A DNA stretch of 64,000 nucleotides from Paucisalibacillus algeriensis (GTDB taxonomy: Bacteria; Bacillota; Bacilli; Bacillales; Amphibacillaceae). The stretch covers positions 186,001 through 250,000 of the forward strand of contig NZ_CBYO010000005.1 in the NCBI RefSeq assembly GCF_000577245.1, in the 5' to 3' direction. Below the pieces are notes generated by a model, which was not told the DNA's origin, ran no database searches, and saw nothing but the letters and a program-made list of their open reading frames with translations. Each line of letters begins with the position of its first letter. Position 1 is the first letter of the stretch. Of this stretch, positions 43,519 through 51,675 are shown in pieces. Both the position numbers and the translations under genes were made by a program.

Positions 43519-44505
43519 TTGAAACTAAGCATATTAGATCAAGTACCAATAGCTTTGGGACAAACAGCACAGGATGCATTATTTGAAACGTTAAACCTAG
43601 CAAAACTTGGTGATGAATTAGGGTATCATCGTTATTGGGTCGCAGAGCACCATAATCTAAAAGGGCTCGCATGCCCTGCTCCAGAAGTATTGCTAGGAAT
43701 TATTGGAGGGCAAACTAAAAAGATTAGAATTGGTGCAGGAGCGATTTTACTTCCTCATTATAAACCTTTTAAGGTTGCAGAGACTTTTAATTTACTCGCT
43801 ACGATGTATCCAAATAGAGTAGACCTCGGGCTTGGAAGATCACCAGGAGGTTCAGCTGAAGCGTCTGTTGCTTTGTCGGGTAACTTCCTAGAAAATGTAA
43901 GGAAGATGCCGGAGCTAATAGATGAACTTCTCCGCTTTTTCAATGGGGATTTTAAGGCTGAACACATGTTTTCTAATTTAAAACCTGCTCCAGTTCCGAA
44001 TGTTTTACCTGTACCATGGTTATTAGGTACAAGTGAAAAGAGTGCGGTATTAGCAGCGGAAAAAGGTTTACATTATGCATTTGGTCATTTTATGAGTGAA
44101 GTAGATGCAAAGCCTATCATCTCTAAATATAGATACAGCCTAAAAGAAAAATATCCAAACAAGACTCCAGAGATTATCATGGCTATTCAGGTGATTTGTG
44201 CAGAAACGTCTGGTGAAGCAGAAAAATTAGCGTTGGAGAGTTTTAAATGGAGCAGGATTAGAGGGGAATACAGTAATTCTCCTAACAATATCGAGGATAC
44301 TCTTTCAAAGGAAGAACAAGATGAATATGATATTGCCAAACAGAAAATGATTGTTGGCAATCCCCAAGAAGTAAAAGAAAAATTAAACGAACTACAACAA
44401 AAGTATCAAGTAGATGATTTTATGATATTAACGAATACACCTACATATAGTGTAAGGAAGAAATCTTATCAGTTACTAGCTGAAGAGGTAATGAAATTGG
44501 CGTAA
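43519..44505 (+). CDS. Luciferase-like flavin-dependent monooxygenase (MsnO8-like)
   Basis: This 328-residue TIM-barrel protein of the bacterial luciferase-like monooxygenase family uses reduced FMN and oxygen. It starts at a TTG behind GGTAGG. Family features are LSILDQVPI at the start, YWVAEHHN (about 40-47), the IRIGAGAILLPHY strand (about 74-86) and RVDLGLGRSPGGS (about 101-113). The substrate is unknown; close relatives are annotated only as MsnO8-like oxidoreductases. It forms a short operon with the DUF1836 gene. Confidence 0.9.
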   Translation: MKLSILDQVPIALGQTAQDALFETLNLAKLGDELGYHRYWVAEHHNLKGLACPAPEVLLGIIGGQTKKIRIGAGAILLPHYKPFKVAETFNLLATMYPNRVDLGLGRSPGGSAEASVALSGNFLENVRKMPELIDELLRFFNGDFKAEHMFSNLKPAPVPNVLPVPWLLGTSEKSAVLAAEKGLHYAFGHFMSEVDAKPIISKYRYSLKEKYPNKTPEIIMAIQVICAETSGEAEKLALESFKWSRIRGEYSNSPNNIEDTLSKEEQDEYDIAKQKMIVGNPQEVKEKLNELQQKYQVDDFMILTNTPTYSVRKKSYQLLAEEVMKLA

Positions 44506-44508
44506 GAT

Positions 44509-44536
44509 AAAGTCACTACATGTGGCTTTTTATTTT
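44509..44536 (+). terminator. Rho-independent terminator
   Basis: AAAGTCAC pairs with GTGGCTTT (one wobble) around TACAT, followed by TTATTTTT. It ends the monooxygenase operon. Confidence 0.75.
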
Positions 44537-44743
44537 TGGAAAGGAATTGTGATTAAATCAATAAGCTACATAACAGAATACTTTGACCTTTTTATACCAG
44601 CGTAATTTTCACTTCATTAGTATAGACGTGGACCTATATTTTTAGATATAGTTAAGTGTGCATATTTAAACAGGTTGTTGATTATATTTAAAGGGACAAG
44701 TTATTAAGGGAAGATGTTAGAGATATTAAAGTGAGGGTAAAAC

Positions 44744-45352
44744 ATGCAAGAATGGATTACAACTATAATGGAACAGTTTGGATATACGGGTATTTTCTTT
44801 ATGATGGCAATTGAAAATGTATTTCCACCAATCCCATCAGAAATTGTTCTTCCTTTCGGGGGTTTTATGACGACGAATTCAGATCTTACTGTTACGGGAG
44901 TCATAATTACAGCAACAAGTGGCTCAGTTCTTGGAGCCATTATACTCTATGGGATTGGCTTATTGATTGATGTAGATCGATTAGAAAAGATTGTTGATAA
45001 ATGGGGCCATCTTATTCGCATTAAAAAAGAAGATATTAGAAAAGCTGATAGTTGGTTTGACAAATACGGTTATTGGACTGTACTATTTTGTAGAATGATT
45101 CCTTTGATACGAAGCTTAATCTCCATTCCTGCAGGGATGTCGAATATGAATTTTACACTCTTTTTATTATTTACGTTAATTGGTACATTAATATGGAATG
45201 TAATCCTTATTATGATTGGTGTAACCCTTGGTGAAAACTGGGAGAGTATATTAGGCTTTATGGATATGTATTCTACAATCACCTATGCATTGATAGCATT
45301 TGCTATTTTTGTATTTGTGATACTGTTTGCTAGAAAGAGGATTAGAAAATAA
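44744..45352 (+). CDS. DedA-family membrane protein
   Basis: This 202-residue protein of the DedA/VTT family has the hallmark ENVFPPIPSEIVLPFGGF (about 25-42) and FCRMIPLIRSLISIPAGMSNM (about 116-136), with helices around two re-entrant loops. DedA proteins include UptA-type recyclers of undecaprenyl phosphate. That fits the next gene, uppP, 12 bases downstream, which makes the same lipid. The pair is therefore likely to form a lipid-carrier recycling operon. Confidence 0.92.
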   Translation: MQEWITTIMEQFGYTGIFFMMAIENVFPPIPSEIVLPFGGFMTTNSDLTVTGVIITATSGSVLGAIILYGIGLLIDVDRLEKIVDKWGHLIRIKKEDIRKADSWFDKYGYWTVLFCRMIPLIRSLISIPAGMSNMNFTLFLLFTLIGTLIWNVILIMIGVTLGENWESILGFMDMYSTITYALIAFAIFVFVILFARKRIRK

Positions 45353-45364
45353 AGGGGAATATAA

Positions 45365-46198
45365 ATGGAATTTTTTGAAATTATGAAGGCGATAATTTTA
45401 GGGTTAGTAGAGGGCTTAACAGAGTTTGCCCCAGTATCGTCCACAGGACATATGATTATCGTTGATGACATGTGGTTAAAATCAGAAGAGTTTTTAGGGA
45501 AATATCCTGCAAATACATTTAAGATTGTTATTCAATTAGGCTCGATTCTTGCGGTAGTGGTTGTATTCTGGAAACGTTTTGTTGATTTACTAGGACTAAA
45601 TCGCTTGCTGAATAAAGAAGCTGTTCCTAGTAAACAACGTTTAAAGTTAACACAAGTAATTGTTGGTTTGATTCCTGCTGGAGTATTTGGAGTATTATTT
45701 GAGGATTACATTGATGAATACTTATTCTCAACTGAAACAGTTTTAATAGGTTTAGTACTTGGTGCAATTTTAATGATTATTGCTGACCGCTATGCGGCAA
45801 AAGATCCATCTGCAAAATCTGTAGACCAAATTACGTACAAGCAAGCGCTAAGTGTTGGATTGATCCAGTGTTTCTCTCTTTGGCCAGGATTCTCTAGATC
45901 AGGTGCTACCATTTCTGGTGGTGTTCTAATGGGCATGAGCCATAGAGCAGCTGCAGACTTTACGTTTATCATGGCTGTTCCAATTATGGCTGGAGCAAGT
46001 TTTCTATCATTACTAAAGAACTGGCAGTATTTTGAGGTGGATGCATTGCCATTCTTTATAGTTGGTTTTATTAGTGCATTTATCTTTGCGTTAATTTCAA
46101 TTAAGTTCTTCTTGAAATTAATTGATCGAATTAAATTAACTCCATTTGCTGTGTATCGAATTGTGTTAGTTTTAATTATCTTGATATTTTTCTTATAA
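45365..46198 (+). CDS. uppP: Undecaprenyl-diphosphatase
   Basis: This 277-residue integral membrane phosphatase (BacA family) removes one phosphate from undecaprenyl diphosphate so that the carrier can be reused for cell wall synthesis. The catalytic motifs are EGLTEFAPVSSTGH (about 16-29) and the arginine motif PGFSRSGAT (about 174-182). Eight helices are predicted. It is co-transcribed with the DedA gene. Extra copies give bacitracin tolerance in related species, but whether this is the only copy is not visible here. Confidence 0.95.
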   Translation: MEFFEIMKAIILGLVEGLTEFAPVSSTGHMIIVDDMWLKSEEFLGKYPANTFKIVIQLGSILAVVVVFWKRFVDLLGLNRLLNKEAVPSKQRLKLTQVIVGLIPAGVFGVLFEDYIDEYLFSTETVLIGLVLGAILMIIADRYAAKDPSAKSVDQITYKQALSVGLIQCFSLWPGFSRSGATISGGVLMGMSHRAAADFTFIMAVPIMAGASFLSLLKNWQYFEVDALPFFIVGFISAFIFALISIKFFLKLIDRIKLTPFAVYRIVLVLIILIFFL

Positions 46199-46202
46199 GA
46201 TG

Positions 46203-46235
46203 AAATAGCGAGGGTAATACTCTCGCTATTTTTTA
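46203..46235 (+). terminator. Rho-independent terminator
   Basis: AATAGCGAGGGT pairs with CTCTCGCTATT across a short loop and is followed by TTTTTA. It ends the dedA-uppP operon. Confidence 0.85.
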
Positions 46236-46262
46236 TGGTCAAAAAGTAGTATCAAAATTTTT

Positions 46263-46607
46263 AAAAGAAGCCAAATAATTTGCTGATGACATTCATGAAA
46301 AGTATCCTAACATGATACTTGCTTATAATTGTTCTCCATCCTTTAGCTGGAATCAAAAGTTATCAGATAAAAGATTACGAGTTTCCAAGATAAACTTTCG
46401 AAAATGGGTTATAAGTTTCAGTTTGTAACATTAGTCGGATTCCATGTACTCAACTACAGTATGTTTGAACTAGCACGAAAGTATAAAGAAAATGGTAAGG
46501 CTGCTTATTCGGAACTGCAACAGAATGAATTTGCTAGTGAAGAATTTCGCTATTGTGATACAAGACATCAACGGAAGAAACTCAGTTTAGAAATAATCTC
46601 TAATTAA
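46263..46607 (+). pseudogene. aceA: Isocitrate lyase remnant
   Basis: This is the decayed 3' part of an isocitrate lyase gene. One frame reads FADDIHEKYPNM and [19 protein letters not shown], after which homology moves to another frame with [20 protein letters not shown] and [19 protein letters not shown]. Both match the C-terminal half of the enzyme. A TAA interrupts the frame near 46278, a frameshift lies near 46380, and the normal end after RYCDTRHQR is replaced. The 5' two thirds are missing. The 202 bases after it hold the cwlO promoter region without further genes. Confidence 0.85.
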
Positions 46608-46821
46608 GGTTTGTCCCTTTTGATCTAGCCACGTGTAGTGCTCCTCAATCACAGTCTTAGTACCTACTCCTATACTTTGAAATCTATTTGTAATAAAACA
46701 ATAATACTAGTGAAACTTATTGATGTTATACTTCATTAAGACTAAAGTAATAGATTTAATAGACAGTATACATAGACAACATTTAGTAATTTAATAGAAT
46801 GTCTAGAAAGTGGGGAAGAAA

Positions 46822-48009
46822 GTGAAGAAGTCTTTCGTTACAATTGCTACAGTAGTCGTAATTGGTTTATCCAGTAATCTAGCTGTAAATTCTGTACACG
46901 CGGAACCTAACATACAACAAATTCAGAGTGACAGATCTGAAGTTCAAAATAAACTTTCCAAAGCTGAAACTGAGATTTCAAAGGTTTTAACAGAAATAGA
47001 AAAATTAAATCAAAAAATCAAAGAAGTTGAAGATGCACTAAAATCGAATCAGAAAATGATCGATGATACAAATGCGAAAGTTAAAACAACCGAAGAAGAA
47101 ATTGTAAAGTTACAAGAAGAAATTGAAAAGCGCTATGACATTTTAAGTAATCGAATGGTTAACTACCAAAAAAATGGTGGTAATATTGGTTTCTTAGATG
47201 TGATTTTTGGATCTTCTAGTTTTACAGATTTTATTAGTCGTGTAACAGCAGTAAATAAAATAACAACATCTGATCAAGACCTTGTTGACCAACTTGAAGC
47301 AGATAAAGCAAAAGTTGCTGAAAAGCTTACTGAATTATCTGAACTACAAACGGAGCTAGAAGGAATGCAACAAACGATTTTAGCTCAAAAAGAAGATAAT
47401 GAGGCAAGAAAAGGTGAACTAAAAGATAAAGAGCAGGGCCTTCAAGCTAAAATAGATGAATTGCAAATGGAGGATAGCAGATTAGCTTCCCTTCAAGCAG
47501 AAGTTAATCGTCAGCTTGCAGTTGCACGCGCTGCATCTAACCCAGTTACATCAACATCAACTAGTGGTTCTGATTCAAATGGTTCATTAACAACATTAAG
47601 TAAGTCATCGAATACACAAAATGCACCAGTTGTATCTGGTAATGTTGTTCAAATGGCAATCAATGCTGGATATCCTCACTTAGGAACTCCATATGTATGG
47701 GCCGGTAAAGGACCTGGTGGATTCGATTGTTCTGGTTTCGTATCATGGGCATATGGACAAGCTGGTGTTTCCTTACCATCAAGTACTGCAGCAATGCAAT
47801 ATTCTGGTTCAAAAGTTTCTTACAGTGATATTAGACCTGGAGATTTAGTATTCTTCAATACGTACAAGACAAATGGACACGTTGGAATTTACGTTGGTAA
47901 TGGTAAATTCATCGGTGCTCAAAACTCAACAGGACTAGCAGTTGCAGACATGACCTCTGGTTACTGGAAAGATCATTTTGCAGGTCACGTAAGAAGAGTA
48001 GCAAATTAA
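46822..48009 (+). CDS. Secreted peptidoglycan DL-endopeptidase (CwlO-like, NlpC/P60)
   Basis: This secreted cell wall hydrolase of about 395 residues cuts D-Glu/meso-DAP bonds in stem peptides. I chose the GTG at 46822, which has GGGGA 6 bases upstream and gives a proper signal peptide cleaved after NSVHA. Residues about 25-220 form the long coiled coil of PcsB/CwlO proteins, the part controlled by FtsEX in relatives. A Ser/Thr-rich linker follows, then an NlpC/P60 domain with the catalytic Cys in GGFDCSGFVSW and His in NGHVGIYVG. WalR control is usual for this family; only a poor match (TGTAAT near 46690) is visible. Confidence 0.92.
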   Translation: MKKSFVTIATVVVIGLSSNLAVNSVHAEPNIQQIQSDRSEVQNKLSKAETEISKVLTEIEKLNQKIKEVEDALKSNQKMIDDTNAKVKTTEEEIVKLQEEIEKRYDILSNRMVNYQKNGGNIGFLDVIFGSSSFTDFISRVTAVNKITTSDQDLVDQLEADKAKVAEKLTELSELQTELEGMQQTILAQKEDNEARKGELKDKEQGLQAKIDELQMEDSRLASLQAEVNRQLAVARAASNPVTSTSTSGSDSNGSLTTLSKSSNTQNAPVVSGNVVQMAINAGYPHLGTPYVWAGKGPGGFDCSGFVSWAYGQAGVSLPSSTAAMQYSGSKVSYSDIRPGDLVFFNTYKTNGHVGIYVGNGKFIGAQNSTGLAVADMTSGYWKDHFAGHVRRVAN

Positions 48010-48032
48010 TATTAATTTAAAGACTTCTATAG

Positions 48033-48070
48033 GGTCAGATTTCTCGGATAGCTGGGATATCTGACCTTTT
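48033..48070 (+). terminator. Rho-independent terminator
   Basis: GGTCAGAT (48033-48040) pairs with ATCTGACC (48059-48066), followed by TTTTG. It ends the cwlO-like gene. Confidence 0.8.
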
Positions 48071-48112
48071 GTTATTTGGCAATTACTATTAACCTTAAGT
48101 AAATACCTATTA

Positions 48113-48149
48113 CAAAAAAAGAAGCAATTGCATATCCAGGTAGCTTCTC
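48113..48149 (-). terminator. Terminator of the YitT-like gene
   Basis: On the reverse strand GAAGCTA pairs with TGCTTC and a run of seven T follows (48120-48114). It overlaps the last codon of the gene it ends. Confidence 0.7.
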
Positions 48150-48738
48150 AAGAATGAGATTCTACTTCTTTTGGCTTTAAAAAGTTGGTGAAAAATAAGG
48201 TAGTAAAACCAACTGTGCCTACAAGTAGTGTAGAGTAAAAAATCGTCGTATCTGGAATAACAATTGAACCTACAAGAATTATTAAACTATCAAAAAATAA
48301 TAAGAAGATACCAACATTAATTGATGTTTTTTTAGATAATATTAATGCAATAAGATCCATTCCACCACTGCTTATATGATTAAGTAGTAATATACTTATA
48401 CCAATACCGATTATTAATCCACCACTTAAACTACTAATAAAGATTGGAATAGATGAGTAAAAAGAAAGTGGTCGTAGGAGATCAATTAAGAATGAGGATA
48501 CTAGCAGTCCATGGACTCCATTGTAAAACAAACTACGTTCGTAGAAGAATGCAATGAGATAGAGTGGAGAACTTAATATAATAATGGTTAAACCTGGTTG
48601 GAAATCAAAAGCATATTTTCCGATTAAACCGACACCAATTATTCCACCTTCAACTAGATGATGCGGTATAACAAAATAATTAATTCCTATTGCAACTAGT
48701 GTGCTTCCGATTAGTATGGCTAATACTTTCTGTAACAT
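48148..48738 (-). CDS. YitT-family membrane protein
   Basis: This 196-residue protein has five or six helices of the YitT/DUF161 family. Typical parts are GINYFVIPHHLVEGGIIGVGL (about 18-38), the helix GGLIIGIGISILL, and SSGGMDLIALILSKKT (about 124-139). The cytoplasmic C-terminal DUF2179 domain of full-length YitT proteins is absent, so it is the short form. The function of the family is unsettled; transport has been suggested. It is a single gene on the reverse strand. Confidence 0.88.
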   Translation of the reverse strand: MLQKVLAILIGSTLVAIGINYFVIPHHLVEGGIIGVGLIGKYAFDFQPGLTIIILSSPLYLIAFFYERSLFYNGVHGLLVSSFLIDLLRPLSFYSSIPIFISSLSGGLIIGIGISILLLNHISSGGMDLIALILSKKTSINVGIFLLFFDSLIILVGSIVIPDTTIFYSTLLVGTVGFTTLFFTNFLKPKEVESHS

Positions 48739-48980
48739 AATCTAACCACCTTGTACAAGCGTTTCAACTTATTTTATGAAAGCCTTGTACAAAACATGAA
48801 AACCAATAAAAATTTGTAGACTGATTGTATTAGATAGAATATAATTATGATAGGGAGGTAGGTGATTCTGATGGGAAGGTAAATGTATATGTTAATCAAA
48901 TAACTTTTGCAGATGTGTCAGTTTCCCTATGGGTGGAATCATCTACAAAATGGTCGGAATAAATGTAGGTTTTAGTCTAT
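48739..48980. other. Intergenic region between the YitT-like gene and repeat copy B
   Basis: These bases hold the promoter side of the YitT-like gene and a 36-codon frame without a start codon (near 48838-48960, ...VNVYVNQITFADVS) that may be a gene remnant or chance. Nothing else was recognised. Confidence 0.3.
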
Positions 48981-49068
48981 AGCAGATAGGAAAGCATACA
49001 GTTCTTTCTACGATTGCACAAGAAAAACTGATACATTCGGGTAGGACGTATGAATGTAAGTTTTTCTA
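48981..49068 (+). repeat. Structured repeat, copy B
   Basis: The order AGCAGAT-AGGAAAG, 9 bases, CTTTCTAC, then GAAAAACT...GAATGTAAGTTTTTCTA repeats that of copy A at 4137-4218. Both hairpins are kept (AGGAAAG/CTTTC; GAAAAACT/AGTTTTTC with an inner TACATTCG/TGAATGTA pairing). The outer stem and T-tract of copy A are missing. It precedes the CorC-like gene; a further GGAGG/CCTCC hairpin follows at 49078-49093. Confidence 0.65.
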
Positions 49069-49119
49069 AAAAAATCAGGAGGTGAAATCCTCCGTATCAC
49101 ATTGATACGAGGATCTTAA

Positions 49120-50400
49120 TTGGATATAGTAAACTTACTTTGGGTTGCTGCATTGATTCTCTTAACTGCATTCTTTGTAGCAACCGAATTTGCCATTGTA
49201 AAGGTCCGTTCTAGTCGAATTGACCAATTGATTGAAGAAGGTAGTTCAAAAGCTGTTAGCTTGAAAAAAATTGACGATAATCTTGATGTGTTCATAAATG
49301 TATGCCAAATCGGAATCACTATAACAGCATTGGGACTTGGCTGGATAGGAAAAAGCTCGGTTGAAACAGTATTCCGGTCACTTTTTGAAAATGCTGGTTT
49401 AACTAGTTCGATTGGTTTCTTGTCATTATTGATTGCTTTTTTCATTATCATGTTTTTACGTATTGTTATTGGCGAATTAGTACCAAAGGCAATTGCTACG
49501 AATAAAGCAGAAGCCATGGCCTTAGCTTTAGCAAAGCCATTACTAATGGTCCGTATTATCTTATACCCTATTTTATTCATTTTAAACGGTACAGCTAAAC
49601 TGTTTGTACGAATACTTGGCTTAAAACCGGTTGAAGGAAATGAAAATGCTCATTCAGAGGAAGAACTTCGTCTAATTCTCTCTGAGAGCTATAAAAATGG
49701 TGAAATAAACAAAGCTGAAATGATGTATGTAAACAATATTTTTGAATTTGATGAGCGTGTTGCTCGAGAAATCATGGTACCGCGTACTGAAATGGTTTGC
49801 TTTTTCAAAGAAGATAGCTATGAAACAAATATAAATGTAATCCGCGAGGGGCAATATACTAGATATCCTGTCGCTGATCAGGATAAAGATCATATTATTG
49901 GTTTAGTTAATATTAAGGAACTATTTACTGGTCATATTACAAGTGAAAAGGAATCGATTTTACCTCATATTCGCCCTATTATACACGTATCAGAATCAAC
50001 ACCAATAAAACAAGTTCTTTTGAGAATGCAAAAAGAACGAATTCATATGGCGATTGTAGTAGATGAATACGGTGGAACTGCTGGTTTAATAACGGTTGAG
50101 GATATACTAGAAGAAATCGTCGGTGATATCAGAGATGAATTCGATGTTCATGAAACACCAATGATCGAAGAACAAGAAAATGGCTCCGTTGTAGTAGATG
50201 GTAAGTTATTGCTATATGAAGTAAATGAATTCTTAGGTACTGACCTAGATGAAGAGGAAGTTGACACGATAGCTGGTTGGGTCATTAACCATAATGTCGA
50301 AGCTAAAAAAGGTACTACCGTTGAGCATGACGGCTATCAATTTATCGTAGAAGAGAACGATGGGTATCAAATTAAAAAAATAAGAATCGTGAAAAATTAA
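49120..50400 (+). CDS. CNNM/CBS-domain membrane protein (HlyC/CorC family)
   Basis: This 426-residue protein starts at a TTG behind GAGG. It has an N-terminal CNNM (DUF21) membrane domain of about four helices (1-200), then two CBS domains (about 215-340: REIMVPRTEM, MAIVVDEYGGTAGLITVEDI). A C-terminal CorC/HlyC domain follows (about 350-425: SVVVDGKLLLYEVNEFL). Relatives such as B. subtilis MpfA export magnesium and the CBS pair senses ATP-Mg. The old name hemolysin is misleading. Unusual hairpins just upstream (repeat B and GGAGG/CCTCC) may affect translation. Confidence 0.92.
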   Translation: MDIVNLLWVAALILLTAFFVATEFAIVKVRSSRIDQLIEEGSSKAVSLKKIDDNLDVFINVCQIGITITALGLGWIGKSSVETVFRSLFENAGLTSSIGFLSLLIAFFIIMFLRIVIGELVPKAIATNKAEAMALALAKPLLMVRIILYPILFILNGTAKLFVRILGLKPVEGNENAHSEEELRLILSESYKNGEINKAEMMYVNNIFEFDERVAREIMVPRTEMVCFFKEDSYETNINVIREGQYTRYPVADQDKDHIIGLVNIKELFTGHITSEKESILPHIRPIIHVSESTPIKQVLLRMQKERIHMAIVVDEYGGTAGLITVEDILEEIVGDIRDEFDVHETPMIEEQENGSVVVDGKLLLYEVNEFLGTDLDEEEVDTIAGWVINHNVEAKKGTTVEHDGYQFIVEENDGYQIKKIRIVKN

Positions 50401-50415
50401 AGTATATAGGCACTA

Positions 50416-50455
50416 GATCGCACAGTAAATAAATTTTACTGTGCGATTTTGTTTT
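50416..50455 (+). terminator. Rho-independent terminator
   Basis: ATCGCACAGTAAA pairs exactly with TTTACTGTGCGAT around a short A/T loop, followed by TTTGTTTT. It ends the CorC-like gene. Confidence 0.85.
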
Positions 50456-50539
50456 ATAAAAGTTCACATAAGTATTTGGAGGAGATTACTATTAGAAAGT
50501 TGATTTAATGACAGGCAAGGAGAATAACAATAACAATTT

Positions 50540-50620
50540 TTATACCGACTGGCTTGAATGGAGACTCAAGTGGGAACAGTGGCAAGGGTGAGACCCCGGG
50601 CATCAAAGGTGGTATTAAAT
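50540..50620. repeat. GC-rich dispersed repeat, copy 2 (degenerate)
   Basis: The stretch with GGAGACTCAAGTGGGAACAG, GGCAAGGGTGAGACCCCGGG and GCATCAAAGG resembles the GC-rich repeats common in Bacillaceae and shares the GGGTGAG core (reverse complement of CTCACC) with copies 1 and 3. Both ends are worn, and no terminal inverted repeat remains. Confidence 0.45.
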
Positions 50621-50633
50621 AACTTTTGTTTGC

Positions 50634-50660
50634 TGAAACCTTTCTCACTTTATAATCGTA
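50634..50660 (+). promoter_or_regulatory. Possible ECF-type promoter before the MoxR operon
   Basis: TGAAAC (50634-50639) and CGTA (50657-50660) resemble a SigW-type promoter, but the spacer is 17 rather than 16 bases. SigA-like TATAAT elements lie nearby too (50651 and 50684), so this is only a candidate. Confidence 0.3.
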
Positions 50661-50730
50661 ATAGAATATAAAGATATGTTATAATTATATTAATTATCAA
50701 ACTTTTATCACTATTAGGGGGTTTTAAAAG

Positions 50731-51675
50731 ATGGAAAATATAAGACTAGCAAAGGAAGCGCTCAACAATGTAATTTACGGGAAAGAGGACGTTGTTGACC
50801 TATTATTCACAGCACTATTCGCTGGAGGGCACGTCCTACTAGAAAGTGTTCCGGGAACAGGAAAAACGAAACTTGCAAAAAGTTTTGCAAAAGTGATGAA
50901 TGGTAAATTTAACCGTGTGCAATTCACACCAGACGTACTACCTAGTGATGTAACTGGTATTCGATTCTTCAATCCGAAGACACAGGAATTTGAATTACGA
51001 GTTGGACCAGTTGTATCCAATGTATTACTTGCCGACGAAATCAACCGTGCAACACCTAAAACACAATCTAGTTTATTAGAAGTAATGGAAGAATATCAAT
51101 CTACTATTGATGGAGAAACTATTAAAGTAGAAGCACCATTTGTTGTTATTGCAACTCAAAATCCAGTAGAAAGTAATTATGGTACATTCCCATTACCGGA
51201 AGCACAGCTTGACCGTTTCTTATTTAGAGTTGATATTGGTTACCCAACAAAAGAGGAAGAAAAACAAATTTTGACTACATATCGTACTAGTGATCCTTAT
51301 GAAGAAATTAATGCGGTATTATCTTTAGAAGAAATTCGCTCAATCCAAGAAGATATTAAACAGATTACAATTTCGGAAGTTGTTTACGATTATCTACTAG
51401 ATTTAGTACATGCATCTAGAAATCATCATGAAGTAGAATTAGGAATTAGTCCAAGGGGAATGTTAGCCCTAATGCGTGCAACACAAGCTCGAGCCTATTT
51501 ACGTGGAAGAGAATATGTAACACCAGATGATATCAAAACACTTACACCTTATGTATTTGAACATCGCTTAATCTTAACCATGGAGGGCTCTATTAAAAAG
51601 ACATCGGAACAAATTGTACAAGAGATTCTGGAGGCAGTACCTGTACCAGTTGAAGAAGGGGCAGTTACACAATGA
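50731..51675 (+). CDS. MoxR-family AAA+ ATPase
   Basis: This 314-residue ATPase of the MoxR class acts as a chaperone-like remodeller. Walker A is in ESVPGTGKTKLA (about 38-49), Walker B in VLLADEINRATP (about 97-108), and sensor 1 in VIATQNPVESNYGTFPLPEAQLDR (about 138-161). The C-terminal lid holds ISPRGMLALMRA. It overlaps the DUF58 gene by 4 bases (ATGA), the standard partner arrangement. MoxR-DUF58 pairs are thought to act on envelope proteins; the client here is unknown. Confidence 0.94.
   Translation: MENIRLAKEALNNVIYGKEDVVDLLFTALFAGGHVLLESVPGTGKTKLAKSFAKVMNGKFNRVQFTPDVLPSDVTGIRFFNPKTQEFELRVGPVVSNVLLADEINRATPKTQSSLLEVMEEYQSTIDGETIKVEAPFVVIATQNPVESNYGTFPLPEAQLDRFLFRVDIGYPTKEEEKQILTTYRTSDPYEEINAVLSLEEIRSIQEDIKQITISEVVYDYLLDLVHASRNHHEVELGISPRGMLALMRATQARAYLRGREYVTPDDIKTLTPYVFEHRLILTMEGSIKKTSEQIVQEILEAVPVPVEEGAVTQ

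Noticed and set aside
46690-46712. WalR box before the cwlO-like gene
   Set aside because: TGTAAT is present but the second half-site (AATAAT) differs from TGTWAH at two positions.
48838-48960. Start-less frame before the CorC-like gene
   Set aside because: It is only 36 codons long, has no start codon, and no recognisable family; chance cannot be excluded.
48880-49119. Magnesium (M-box) or manganese riboswitch before the CorC-like gene
   Set aside because: I looked for the conserved M-box and yybP-ykoY cores and did not find them; the hairpins belong to the dispersed repeat and a short GGAGG/CCTCC stem.
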